Shown: one piece after another, positions 27,933-36,647 of the stretch
Position numbering within the stretch: the stretch's first letter is position 1
Layout of the letters: the number at the start of each line of letters is the position of its first letter
Source of the DNA: Texcoconibacillus texcoconensis
GTDB taxonomy: Bacteria > Bacillota > Bacilli > Bacillales > Salisediminibacteriaceae
Reading direction: 5' to 3'
Assembly: GCF_014202575.1 (NCBI RefSeq)
Contig: NZ_JACHHB010000002.1
Span: 315,219-379,218, forward strand
DNA length: 64,000 nucleotides
Program-made: the position numbers and the translations under genes
The notes under the pieces: model-generated
Database searches by the model: none
Seen by the model: only the letters and a program-made list of their open reading frames with translations
Told to the model about the DNA's origin: nothing

Positions 27933-29063
27933 TTATACTAAATGATGTTCTTTTTCAAGCGCTTCATCTACAGAAACATAATCATAACCTAAGTCTTTGG
28001 CTACAGCTTCATAAGTAACCGCCCCTGCAAGCGTATTTACACCTGGTTGAAGTGTTGGGTTATCAGAAACCGCCTTTTTTACGCCCTTATTGGCGATTTG
28101 TAATGCATACGGAACAGTCACATTTGTTAGACCAATCGTTGAAGTACGCGGAACAGCTCCTGGCATATTCGCTACTGCGTAGTGAACAACACCGTGTCTT
28201 TCGTAAGTTGGGTTATCATGTGTGGTAATATGATCAACCGTCTCAAAAATTCCACCTTGGTCAATTGCTACATCTACAACGACCGACCCTGGTGACATAT
28301 TTTGAATCATTTCATCGGTAACAAGCTTAGGTGCTTTAGCTCCTGGTATTAGAACAGCGCCGACTACCAAATCAGAATCTGCAACTGCTTCTGCAATATT
28401 TGAAGGATTGGACATTAACGTTTGGACTCTGTCACCAAAAATATCATCTAATTCACGAAGTCGCTGAGCACTTAAGTCGATCATTGTCACTTGCGCACCA
28501 AGACCCATAGCCATTTTGGCAGCATTCGTACCAACAACACCACCGCCAATAACGGTTACTTTACCTCGTTGCACACCAGGAATTCCAGCTAACAATACCC
28601 CTTTTCCACCATTTGTCTTTTGTAGAAACTGAGCACCCATTTGTGTTGACATTCGACCTGCCACTTCACTCATCGGTGTTAATAGTGGTAATGTGCCATT
28701 CGATTCAATGGTCTCATAAGCAATCGCCGTAACGCCTTTTTCAGTTAGCGCTTTAGCTAACTCTGGCTCTGCTGCTAAGTGTAAATATGTAAACAAAATG
28801 AGTCCTTCTCTAAAGTAATCGTACTCTTCAGACAAAGGTTCTTTCACTTTCATGACCATTTCACTTGCCCAAGCTTCTGCTGGTGTATTAACAATTTTTG
28901 CACCTGCATGAATATAATCCTCATCCGAGAAACCGCTTCCAAATCCAGCCGTTGTTTCAACATATACATTGTGTCCTGCCTGTACTAAAGCATCTACCCC
29001 TGCTGGTGTAAGCGCAACGCGATTTTCATTATTTTTAATTTCTTTAGGTACCCCGATCATCAT
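27933..29063 (-). CDS. ald: L-alanine dehydrogenase
   Basis: 376 residues. The substrate-binding part has MKVKEP (Lys74) and [12 protein letters not shown] (His95); the Rossmann fold has [21 protein letters not shown]. The enzyme deaminates L-alanine to pyruvate and ammonia with NAD+. A strong AAAGGAGG precedes the start. It follows an AdeR-like activator gene on the same strand, and a near-palindrome at 29161 lies about 100 bp before its start, a good position for an activator site. Together with the alanine symporter and alr it forms an alanine-use module. Confidence 0.97.
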   Translation of the reverse strand: MMIGVPKEIKNNENRVALTPAGVDALVQAGHNVYVETTAGFGSGFSDEDYIHAGAKIVNTPAEAWASEMVMKVKEPLSEEYDYFREGLILFTYLHLAAEPELAKALTEKGVTAIAYETIESNGTLPLLTPMSEVAGRMSTQMGAQFLQKTNGGKGVLLAGIPGVQRGKVTVIGGGVVGTNAAKMAMGLGAQVTMIDLSAQRLRELDDIFGDRVQTLMSNPSNIAEAVADSDLVVGAVLIPGAKAPKLVTDEMIQNMSPGSVVVDVAIDQGGIFETVDHITTHDNPTYERHGVVHYAVANMPGAVPRTSTIGLTNVTVPYALQIANKGVKKAVSDNPTLQPGVNTLAGAVTYEAVAKDLGYDYVSVDEALEKEHHLV

Positions 29064-29160
29064 AATAATCTCCTCCTTTGTCTCTATAAGCTCACAATTG
29101 AAGTATAACCATAAAATAAAAGTTTTTCTTTGTTTGAAAGAGAAAAAGGATGTAAGTCTA

Positions 29161-29179
29161 TTTGTGGAATTTTACAAAA
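29161..29179. promoter_or_regulatory. Candidate AdeR-type operator upstream of ald
   Basis: TTTGTGGAATTTTACAAAA, an imperfect inverted repeat directly beyond the regulator's stop codon. The half AATTTTACAAAAGT matches 13 of 14 bases of AATTTCACAAAAGT upstream of the symporter at 30546. Assignment to the adjacent regulator is inferred. Confidence 0.4.
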
Positions 29180-29180
29180 G

Positions 29181-30425
29181 TCATTCTTGTTTTAATTTCT
29201 TAGATTTTATATCGAGAAACAAAGTTAATTTTTCATTCATACATCTCAAGTTGATGTCTCCTATTTCTGAAATTCTTTTAAGACGATAATTCATTGTGTT
29301 TGTGTGTACATGAATTTCCTTAGCTGCTTCGTTTACATTACAATCGTTATTTAGAAAAGCCTCAAGTGTATCAACTAAATCGGTATTTTGAATTTGATCA
29401 TACTCTAGCAGCTTTTGTAATGAAACATTTTCGTATCCATCTGCTTCATTTTTTTCGTGAATAAGATTCAAATACCGATAGATTCCTAGTTGTTTATATC
29501 CACAAATGTCTTTTATTTTTCCCGGAAACTGATGTTTTAATTGTAAAACTGTTAATGCTTCTTGATAACTCGATATAATCTGGCAATATCTTTTATAAAT
29601 ATTTCCGAATCCCCCAATTACCTCTCCTTCTTTAATGCGAGCATTCATATGTGCAATAAATTGACCTATAAACTTAGAAAGTAGCGACTCAGCCTTTTCA
29701 CTTGTCGGTATGTTGCATAATAAAATGAGTTTTCTTTCATCAACAACATAAAAAACGCCGCTAACCTCTTCTAACGTTTTAATCATGTATGATGCTTCTC
29801 GCTCAATACTTGAAGTGATGTCTTTTTCGAACTGAAATACTACAACTGACACAAATGACGGTACCGAAACATTGGCGTATTCAAAATGCTTTTTAATATC
29901 TTCATGAGATTGCAAAGCACCCGTTAGTATTTGCCAAAACATTTCCTTTCGGCATTTCTCCCTCTGTTTCTTTTGGCTGTTTAATGATAATAATTGATTT
30001 TTTGCTACATGAGATGCTTTTTTTAAAAGTTCCAACTCATCATCTGAAAGTCGATCGCCGTTTCCATGGATCCATATATAACCTAGTATTTCTTTTTTTG
30101 TACTAATTGCCATTACTGTACGACTACCTAAACCAATTTCTTGAATACCTGATATATGTACCGGGTGATCACTTTGGTTTATCTTTAACATGACTCCTTC
30201 TTTCCATAAACAATTGACAATTTTTTCTGGTACCCCTCTTCTCATAATCGTCGCAACTCTAGCCGGGTCCGTTTGATCATCATGAGAACTATAAGCTAAC
30301 AAACGATGGTTCGCATCCTCTATCGTGATAGGATACCCAAGCATTTCGTTCATCTCATCAACTAAACTTTCCAAACTGTTTGCCGAAGATCGGAAAGGGT
30401 TCTCATTTAACATCGTTACTCCCAT
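29181..30425 (-). CDS. adeR: PucR/CdaR-family transcriptional activator, AdeR-like
   Basis: 414 residues: an N-terminal sensory region (about 10-150, PITIEDANHRLLAYSSHDD), a middle GGDEF-like region and a C-terminal PucR helix-turn-helix (LEAFLNNDCNVNEAAKEIHVHTNTMNYRLKRI, about 360-395). B. subtilis AdeR, of this family, activates ald. Position supports the same job: upstream of ald on the same strand and divergent from the alanine symporter. I chose the ATG at 30425 (AGGGGGAG upstream) over a TTG one codon earlier. Confidence 0.87.
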   Translation of the reverse strand: MGVTMLNENPFRSSANSLESLVDEMNEMLGYPITIEDANHRLLAYSSHDDQTDPARVATIMRRGVPEKIVNCLWKEGVMLKINQSDHPVHISGIQEIGLGSRTVMAISTKKEILGYIWIHGNGDRLSDDELELLKKASHVAKNQLLSLNSQKKQREKCRKEMFWQILTGALQSHEDIKKHFEYANVSVPSFVSVVVFQFEKDITSSIEREASYMIKTLEEVSGVFYVVDERKLILLCNIPTSEKAESLLSKFIGQFIAHMNARIKEGEVIGGFGNIYKRYCQIISSYQEALTVLQLKHQFPGKIKDICGYKQLGIYRYLNLIHEKNEADGYENVSLQKLLEYDQIQNTDLVDTLEAFLNNDCNVNEAAKEIHVHTNTMNYRLKRISEIGDINLRCMNEKLTLFLDIKSKKLKQE

Positions 30426-30545
30426 CAAAACTCCCCCTATAAAGCGTGTGAAAACAATGTTCCAAAATTAGTATTTTAATATAACGCACTAACTTTTCTT
30501 AATTTTCTGCACATTTGGCCTAATCAACAAAACTAGAAGTTCACA

Positions 30546-30564
30546 TTTTTGTAATTTCACAAAA
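30546..30564. promoter_or_regulatory. Candidate AdeR-type operator in the regulator-symporter divergent region
   Basis: TTTTTGTAATTTCACAAAA, an inverted repeat with TTTTGT and ACAAAA arms, about 72 bp before the symporter start. It shares its right half with the site upstream of ald. Confidence 0.4.
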
Positions 30565-30602
30565 GTATTTGTTCGTAAAAATGTTACAATTTAAAAGTAA
30601 CA

Positions 30603-30616
30603 TGAAAGCGCTAACA
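30603..30616 (+). promoter_or_regulatory. CcpA binding site (cre) upstream of the alanine symporter
   Basis: TGAAAGCGCTAACA matches the cre consensus TGWAARCGYTWNCW at every position. It lies 20 bp before the start codon, just ahead of the ribosome binding site, a position suited to catabolite repression by blocking transcription. Confidence 0.8.
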
Positions 30617-30635
30617 ATTCAAAGGGGGAGGAAAT

Positions 30636-32048
30636 ATGGACGTACTACCAATATTGGAAAGCATCAACAAAGTACTTTGGGGTTGGCCTAGTTTATTTCT
30701 TTTATTTGGTACCGGGGTGCTTCTTACGATCATGTTGAAAGGTCTTCAATTTAGAAGATTAATTTATGCTTTCAAACTTGCATTTACAAAAGAAGGACAA
30801 GCTGAATCGAACGATGAGGGGGACGTTAGTAATTTTAAAGCCTTAATGACAACATTAGCTGGAACGATAGGTAACGGTAATGTTGCAGGGGTTGCAACAG
30901 CTATTACATTAGGAGGTCCTGGAGCACTCTTTTGGATGTGGATCGTTGGCCTATTGGGAATGGCTACAAAATATGCCGAAGCACTTTTAGCAATGAAGTA
31001 TCGAGTGAAAAACGACCTAGGTGAGTACTCAAGTGGCCCAATGTATTACATTGAACGGGGTTTGGGGAAAAATTTCAAATGGTTAGCAATAGCATTCGCC
31101 ATTTTTGGAGCATTCGCTGCATTAGGGATTGGAAATAGTGTTCAATCTAACACCGTAGCCGATGTCATGGATACTTCCTTTGGTACGCCTAATATTGTAA
31201 CTGCTATTGTTCTATCACTCTTAGCTGGTATTATTATTTTTGGTGGGCTGCAAAGAATTAGTACAGTAACAAGTTTTTTCGTGCCTCTTATGGCTATGCT
31301 TTACATTTTTGGTTCTCTTCTTATTCTTTTTATTAATTATGATCAGATTATCCCTGCTTTTGAAATGATTTTCTATTATGCATTTAACCCAGTTGCTGCT
31401 ACAGGTGGCTTTGTTGGAATCGTCGTTTCCGAAGTCATACGAAACGGTGTGGCACGCGGTGTTTTCACCAACGAATCAGGTTTAGGTACTGCAGCTTTGA
31501 TCGCAGGAAATGCAAAAACAGATCACCCTGTTAAACAAGCTCTTGTTGCGATGACTGGTACCTTCATCGTTACAATCATCGTTTGTACAATGACTGGTCT
31601 TGTTCTTGTCATCACTGGATTTTGGGATCCATCGGGTGGTCAAATTTCTGGTGTAACTCATGACGCAACCCTCGATGGAGGAGCACTAACTAGTGCTGCA
31701 TTTGGCTCAGCATTAGGCTCTATCGGAGAGTATATCGTATCCATCTCTGTCATTTTCTTCGGCTTTTCCACCATTATTGGATGGTACGTTTATGGTTCAA
31801 AATGTTTTGAGTATCTCGTAGGTACAAAAGGACAAACTACTTATAGACTTATATACATTTCTGCGTGTGCTATAGGTGCTCTAGCAAACCTAACAACAGT
31901 TTGGGCATTTGCGGATATGGCTAACGCATTAATGATGATTCCAAACCTTATTGCGCTCGTTCTTTTAAGTAAGGTTGTTGTGCATGAAACGAATGACTAT
32001 TTTGAAAACCACTACAAAGCTGCTGCAACCATCAAAAAAACAAGTTAA
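30636..32048 (+). CDS. Sodium:alanine symporter, AGCS family
   Basis: 470 residues with about ten to eleven membrane helices. Family marks are FKALMTTLAGTIGNGNVAGVATAI, GGPGALFWMWIVGLLGMATKYAEALLA and GVARGVFTNESGLGTAALI. Expected to import alanine (or glycine) with Na+. AAAGGGGGAGG precedes the ATG. Divergent from the AdeR-like regulator and preceded by a perfect cre, so it should be induced by the regulator and repressed on good carbon sources. It supplies substrate for ald and alr. A strong terminator follows. Confidence 0.95.
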   Translation: MDVLPILESINKVLWGWPSLFLLFGTGVLLTIMLKGLQFRRLIYAFKLAFTKEGQAESNDEGDVSNFKALMTTLAGTIGNGNVAGVATAITLGGPGALFWMWIVGLLGMATKYAEALLAMKYRVKNDLGEYSSGPMYYIERGLGKNFKWLAIAFAIFGAFAALGIGNSVQSNTVADVMDTSFGTPNIVTAIVLSLLAGIIIFGGLQRISTVTSFFVPLMAMLYIFGSLLILFINYDQIIPAFEMIFYYAFNPVAATGGFVGIVVSEVIRNGVARGVFTNESGLGTAALIAGNAKTDHPVKQALVAMTGTFIVTIIVCTMTGLVLVITGFWDPSGGQISGVTHDATLDGGALTSAAFGSALGSIGEYIVSISVIFFGFSTIIGWYVYGSKCFEYLVGTKGQTTYRLIYISACAIGALANLTTVWAFADMANALMMIPNLIALVLLSKVVVHETNDYFENHYKAAATIKKTS

Positions 32049-32075
32049 AAAACAGTTTCTAACATTAAGTAAAAT

Positions 32076-32116
32076 AAAAATTCGGGCGGTTTTTAACTAA
32101 CCGTCCGAATTTTTAT
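32076..32116 (+). terminator. Terminator of the alanine symporter gene
   Basis: ATTCGGGCGGTT pairs with AACCGTCCGAAT, followed by TTTTTATT. Confidence 0.88.
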
Positions 32117-32281
32117 TCTCTAACTCAAGTATAAAGTTACATGAAACTCGGCCATAGTAATACATTTATCACACTCAATCCAATTGATACAACGAGAGAT
32201 GAGGTTGCTTACCATTTGACATATACACTTTCAAAATTACTTAATCCATCCAATTTTGATTCATGATCAATTTTGCGAATT

Positions 32282-32675
32282 TTTCAGTTGTACAATGTTC
32301 AAAGACGCTGGATCAATATCTTGCTTACCTAAGTGCTGATGAGTGACGGTTCTTGTACCGGACCCCCGTTCTCGTAGCACAATAGGAAGCGAGGTTAGCT
32401 CGTCTAGCTTCACCGTACGCTGATCAGAAGGGAAATAATTATGATGTGCGACTTAAATCGAGAATGTCTTTAGCGTATGAGTACAAAATGTTCCCGGCAG
32501 GTGTCAATTCAACGTACTTGCTTGTTCTATTTAGTAAAGAAACATTTAACGACCTTTCCAATGATTTAATTTGCGAGGTAATCGTTGGTTGCGACAAGAA
32601 CAGAATCCTTGCAGCCTCTGAAAAGCTTCTGTTATTTGCTACAGTAACGAACGTTTTTAAATGGTCTTGATTCAT
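32282..32675 (-). pseudogene. lysR remnant with internal deletion (second copy of the lysR-yeiH pair)
   Basis: The first ~75 codons (MNQDHLKTFVTVANNRSFSE.. DILDL) match the intact LysR at 24802 at roughly 80-85% identity. The frame then hits a stop. The sequence resumes in a different frame with effector-domain codons (FPSDQRTVKLDELTSLPIVL, then RERGSGTRTVTHQHLGKQD) and homology ends near codon 205 of the intact protein. About 210 bp in the middle and the last ~90 codons are lost, so this is not a functional regulator. Confidence 0.9.
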
Positions 32676-32751
32676 AGTCCCACCCTTTTCCTATTAACCC
32701 CGTTTAGTAAATGCCCCACAAATATGGGCAGGAATCAACACTGTAGCTATA

Positions 32752-33885
32752 CTAATATTCGATCAAACCACCTAGCAAATATACCATGCCTAAACTCACT
32801 ACCGTAACAGTGAGAGCCGCAATCATACCAATATAAAAAGGTTTGATACCTTGGTTTTTAAATAATCTAAGATTGGTCGATAATCCCACAGCGGCCATGG
32901 CAATGCCTAAAAAGTATGTCGAACCTAAAGTATTGAGTGATTCGGTGAGCGCGTTCCACTGCTCGGGAGAAAAAAGACCAAGAGCTCTCTCTCTACTTTC
33001 GATACCAGAATCCCCTATTGTGCGTACACCGGCCATGATTAAAAAACCAACCACAAATAAAGGGATGAGTTGATACCATTTCTTCGCTTGAACACTTTCA
33101 CCATCGCCACCATGCTTATTTTTTAAATAAAAGTAAGACATAACTGGGACGACGGCAATTAAAAGCGTGTTTCTTGTTAGTTTTGTAATCGTTGCCACAT
33201 CGACAACTTTATTAATTTGGTATAATTGATCGTAAATCAATGCAGCACCGGCTACTTGGGCCGTTTCATGAATGGACGTACCTAAAAATAAACCGGCACG
33301 AATAGGATCCCCAGCAAAAAGGAAGTTTGCTAAATAAGGATAGATAAACATTGCCAAAATACCAAATAACGTGATATTCCCTACCGCATAGGCAACCTCT
33401 TCATCATTAGCTTTTATACCTGGTGCTGTCCCGACAATTGCTGTCACACCACAAATTCCTGTTCCAACAGCTGTTAATGTACCGAGACGATGAGACTGTT
33501 GCATTTTTGTCGTAAACCATAATGTGACGATTAAGCCTGTCGTTACACAAATAAAAATAATTGGTATGCCCCATGCACCTAATGTCACTACATCCAAAAA
33601 ACTGAGACGAATACCTAATAAAATAATTCCCGCTTTTAAAATCACTTTTACTGAAAAATGAACACCATCTACAAACGCCTCTTTCAACCCCAAAAAATTA
33701 CGAATGATTAACCCTACCACAATCGCAATAAAAATCGAGGAAATCGGACTACCACTTTCTTTCGGTAGACCTTGTAGTTGGTTCACCCACACACCTAACC
33801 AATCAGCTATATACATTGCCGCGATCATCACGACAAAACAGAGAAATATCCCTGGAATTACATTTATATATTTTCCTTTTTCCAC
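32752..33885 (-). CDS. yeiH: YeiH/UPF0324 family membrane protein (putative sulfate/sulfite exporter), intact copy
   Basis: 377 residues with about ten membrane helices and the family motifs KAGIILLGIRLSF, GTLTAVGTGICGVTAIVGTAPG and FLGTSIHETAQVAGAA. Such proteins are annotated as putative sulfate exporters and often sit beside LysR regulators; the substrate is not proven. Its adjacent downstream lysR is a pseudogene, and the intact lysR lies 7 kb away beside a broken yeiH, so regulation may now act in trans. Confidence 0.88.
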   Translation of the reverse strand: MEKGKYINVIPGIFLCFVVMIAAMYIADWLGVWVNQLQGLPKESGSPISSIFIAIVVGLIIRNFLGLKEAFVDGVHFSVKVILKAGIILLGIRLSFLDVVTLGAWGIPIIFICVTTGLIVTLWFTTKMQQSHRLGTLTAVGTGICGVTAIVGTAPGIKANDEEVAYAVGNITLFGILAMFIYPYLANFLFAGDPIRAGLFLGTSIHETAQVAGAALIYDQLYQINKVVDVATITKLTRNTLLIAVVPVMSYFYLKNKHGGDGESVQAKKWYQLIPLFVVGFLIMAGVRTIGDSGIESRERALGLFSPEQWNALTESLNTLGSTYFLGIAMAAVGLSTNLRLFKNQGIKPFYIGMIAALTVTVVSLGMVYLLGGLIEY

Positions 33886-34202
33886 CTAAATAACCTCCGA
33901 ACGTCTATCATATTTACCTCCTTCATTATAAGAGAATCCATCCAAGTCCAGTTATCGAAATTTCAGAAACGAACGATTACAAAACTTAATCATTACAGGT
34001 AAGCACTTTTACCCCCACAACAAAAAACGCTAACATTTCACATTTTTCTATTTTTTAAAAATATTATTAAAAAGGAGTTTGTGGAAGTATTTGAAAGGGA
34101 ATTAAAGAAATTGAAAGTTAATTTCACTATATTAAACTTTCAAAACTTTAATATATTATGTCACAATTTGTATAAAGTATAACACTTTAAAAAGGGAAGG
34201 GG
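33886..34202. other. Divergent intergenic region between yeiH and the SLC13 gene
   Basis: AT-rich with no gene. AAAAAACGCTAACA at 34022-34035 matches 12 of 14 positions of the cre consensus, lacking the leading TG, so it is a weak CcpA site at best. Confidence 0.3.
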
Positions 34203-35888
34203 ATGGTCATTTTGGAAACCATAATGAAAAAGTGGTGGAATAAAGCATGGGAAAGCCATCATCGCGTCAAAGATTTATTCTCATTTTTTGTTGCAAAACG
34301 GGAGGGACAGCCACCAAATCAGTACAACAACCGTATGGCAACTGCGTCAGGAAAAATGACAGGTACTTACCGTCAACCGTCACCTGACAAAAAAGACTTC
34401 TCTCGTAAACAATGGATTGGCTTAATTCTCGGTCCTCTACTTTTCGTTTTTATATTGTTTTTCTTTCAGGTAGAAGGCCTCTCGCCTGAAGCCAGAGGGG
34501 TTCTTGCCGGAACGACATGGATTGCTACATGGTGGATTACCGAAGCCATCCCCATTCCAGTTACCTCTCTTTTACCGGTTATTCTATTTCCACTCGTTAC
34601 GAATATGGGAGTTGGCGAAGTTACCCCAAACTATGGTGACAATATCGTTTTTCTCTTTCTTGGCGGGTTCATCATTGCACTCGCACTCGAACGGTGGAAT
34701 TTGCACAAACGAATCGCTTTATTTATTATCAATGCAATCGGTACAAGCACGAAGCGGATTTTTCTTGGTTTTATGGTTGCAACTGGATTCCTTTCCATGT
34801 GGATTTCAAATACAGCAACAGCTATGATGATGGTCCCAATCGGAAGCGCTATTATTTATCAATTATCACATCTGATTGATGAAGACTCTGTGCCAAATGC
34901 AAAACATCAAGAAGAGCAATTTGCGAAAGGTTTAATGATTGCCATTGCATTCTCAGCTTCAATAGGTGGACTCGGGACAATCATCGGGACACCCCCGAAC
35001 ACAATATTAGCTGGTCAATTAAACGAACTTTTTGGGATTGACCTTTCGTTTCTTGATTGGATGCTTTTCGGTGTCCCATTAGCTTTAGTATTATTACTTT
35101 TATCCTGGTTCTACTTGGTCAATTTTGCTTTTCCTATGCAATTAAAAGAACTCCCTGGAGGACAAAAGGTTATTCGAGAAGAACAACAAGCACTAGGAGC
35201 TATGAGTCCAGATGAAAAAATGGTCATGACCATTTTTACTCTTACAGCCCTCGCCTGGGTCAGTCGCTCTCACATTCTTCAGGAATATGTACACCCGAAC
35301 ATTGATGATACATTAATTGCGATTACTGGCGCATTCTTGCTCTTTCTAATTCCATCTTTTAAGTATCAAGGTGTAAAATTAATGAATTGGGATACCGCAA
35401 AAAATGTACCTTGGGGCATATTAATCTTGTTTGGTGGTGGACTTGCCATTGCAGGTTCTTTCCAAGAGACCGGTCTCGATATTTGGATCGGGGAACAACT
35501 TGCAGTCCTTGTTGGCATTGAATTCATCGTAATCGTTATTGCCGTTTCCTTACTTGTCGTCTTCTTAACTGAAATTACATCCAATACAGCATCTGCAACA
35601 ATGCTCATGCCGATCATGGCTTCACTAGCTTACGCAATTGACGTACACCCATTTGCGATGATGGTCCCTGCAGCGGTTGCAGCTTCATGTGCCTTCATGC
35701 TTCCTGTCGCGACGCCACCGAACGCGGTTGTTTTCGGATCTGGTTATTTACGGATGTCCGACATGGTCAAAGCAGGTTTTTGGATGAATGTATTTGCTAT
35801 TATCGCCCTGGTATCGTTTGTTATGTTGCTCTTACCATTAGTGTTTAACATCGACTTAACAACGTTTCCAGAGAGTTTGAGGTTTTAA
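34203..35888 (+). CDS. SLC13/DASS-family sodium:anion symporter
   Basis: 561 residues with a soluble N-terminal extension of about 70 residues before the first helix. The two SNT motifs that bind Na+ and substrate are present: MWISNTATAMMMVPIG and EITSNTASATMLMPIMASLA, with the LATPPNAVVFGSG-type ending (VATPPNAVVFGSGYLRMSDMVKAG). Members carry dicarboxylates (succinate, malate) or sulfate; the sequence resembles the dicarboxylate carriers of Firmicutes. The start is uncertain: the ATG at 34203 touches GGGG, while a TTG at 34212 has AAGGGG nine bases upstream. Confidence 0.9.
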   Translation: MVILETIMKKWWNKAWESHHRVKDLFSFFVAKREGQPPNQYNNRMATASGKMTGTYRQPSPDKKDFSRKQWIGLILGPLLFVFILFFFQVEGLSPEARGVLAGTTWIATWWITEAIPIPVTSLLPVILFPLVTNMGVGEVTPNYGDNIVFLFLGGFIIALALERWNLHKRIALFIINAIGTSTKRIFLGFMVATGFLSMWISNTATAMMMVPIGSAIIYQLSHLIDEDSVPNAKHQEEQFAKGLMIAIAFSASIGGLGTIIGTPPNTILAGQLNELFGIDLSFLDWMLFGVPLALVLLLLSWFYLVNFAFPMQLKELPGGQKVIREEQQALGAMSPDEKMVMTIFTLTALAWVSRSHILQEYVHPNIDDTLIAITGAFLLFLIPSFKYQGVKLMNWDTAKNVPWGILILFGGGLAIAGSFQETGLDIWIGEQLAVLVGIEFIVIVIAVSLLVVFLTEITSNTASATMLMPIMASLAYAIDVHPFAMMVPAAVAASCAFMLPVATPPNAVVFGSGYLRMSDMVKAGFWMNVFAIIALVSFVMLLLPLVFNIDLTTFPESLRF

Positions 35889-35970
35889 TTGTAGGTAGTT
35901 GGAAAGCCTAAAAATAAGTCGATCATATAACATGATTTCGAAAACGTTTAACCCGTTTAACAAACTTCTG

Positions 35971-36015
35971 AAAAATGTCCCCATCATGTGCAACATGGAT
36001 AGGGACATTTTTTAT
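35971..36015. terminator. Bidirectional terminator between the SLC13 and DUF2500 genes
   Basis: AAAAATGTCCC pairs with GGGACATTTTT between converging genes. Confidence 0.85.
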
Positions 36016-36056
36016 TGCTTTAAACTATAAAGCGCGCATGCTCCAAGATCCTACGC

Positions 36057-36491
36057 TTAAACTGTTCCCACACGTTCAAACCCTTTATAACGAGTTCCCT
36101 GAAATGTAATGTGACCAACGTCGCCTTCAGTAAGCATTCCGTATTCATTTCCTTTGACCTTAAATTCATGGCGGTCACCATTTTCAAATTCGAATGTGAC
36201 GAAATATTTCGTCTTATGGTTTGGACCTAATTGTACGCCCCTTGTTCTTACACCTCCGACGTTGACACCTCCAACATTTACTCCGCCAACTCTTTGTTGG
36301 CCGACTTTACCTGTTCGCCGCTTTTGTACATCTGCTCGCTTCGATGTCACCTTTGCTTTATCTGTCTGAACGGCTTTATTATTGTTTTCAATCCATTCTA
36401 AAAGACTTCGAACCATCGAAAATAACGTGAATCCTAAGATTATCATGAAAATAACCGGAACAATGAACGTGATGATTTCGAACAGCTGCAT
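36057..36491 (-). CDS. DUF2500 family membrane-anchored protein
   Basis: 144 residues: one N-terminal membrane helix (about 8-30), a basic linker, and a small beta domain at the end (KYFVTFEFENGDRHEFKVKGNEYGMLTEGDVGHITFQGTRYKGF), typical of DUF2500. The linker contains a short tandem repeat, VGGVNVGGVNVGGVRTRGV, not usual in the family. GGAGGG lies six bases before the ATG at 36491. Function unknown. Confidence 0.85.
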   Translation of the reverse strand: MQLFEIITFIVPVIFMIILGFTLFSMVRSLLEWIENNNKAVQTDKAKVTSKRADVQKRRTGKVGQQRVGGVNVGGVNVGGVRTRGVQLGPNHKTKYFVTFEFENGDRHEFKVKGNEYGMLTEGDVGHITFQGTRYKGFERVGTV

Positions 36492-36591
36492 CACAAACCC
36501 TCCTATTCTACGAGACCGACTAACACTACCTAATTATAAAACGGGCGGGGAACATGTGAAATACACTAATATACTTTTTGGTAGTGAAAAC

Positions 36592-36635
36592 GAAAAAGGG
36601 ACGGTCTCACCTTTCGAACCTAAGTGACCATCCCC
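36592..36635 (-). terminator. Terminator of ilvD
   Basis: GGGGATGGTCAC pairs with GTGAGACCGTCCC, followed by TTTTTCG on the minus strand. Confidence 0.85.
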
Positions 36636-36647
36636 TTCTCTTACTTT

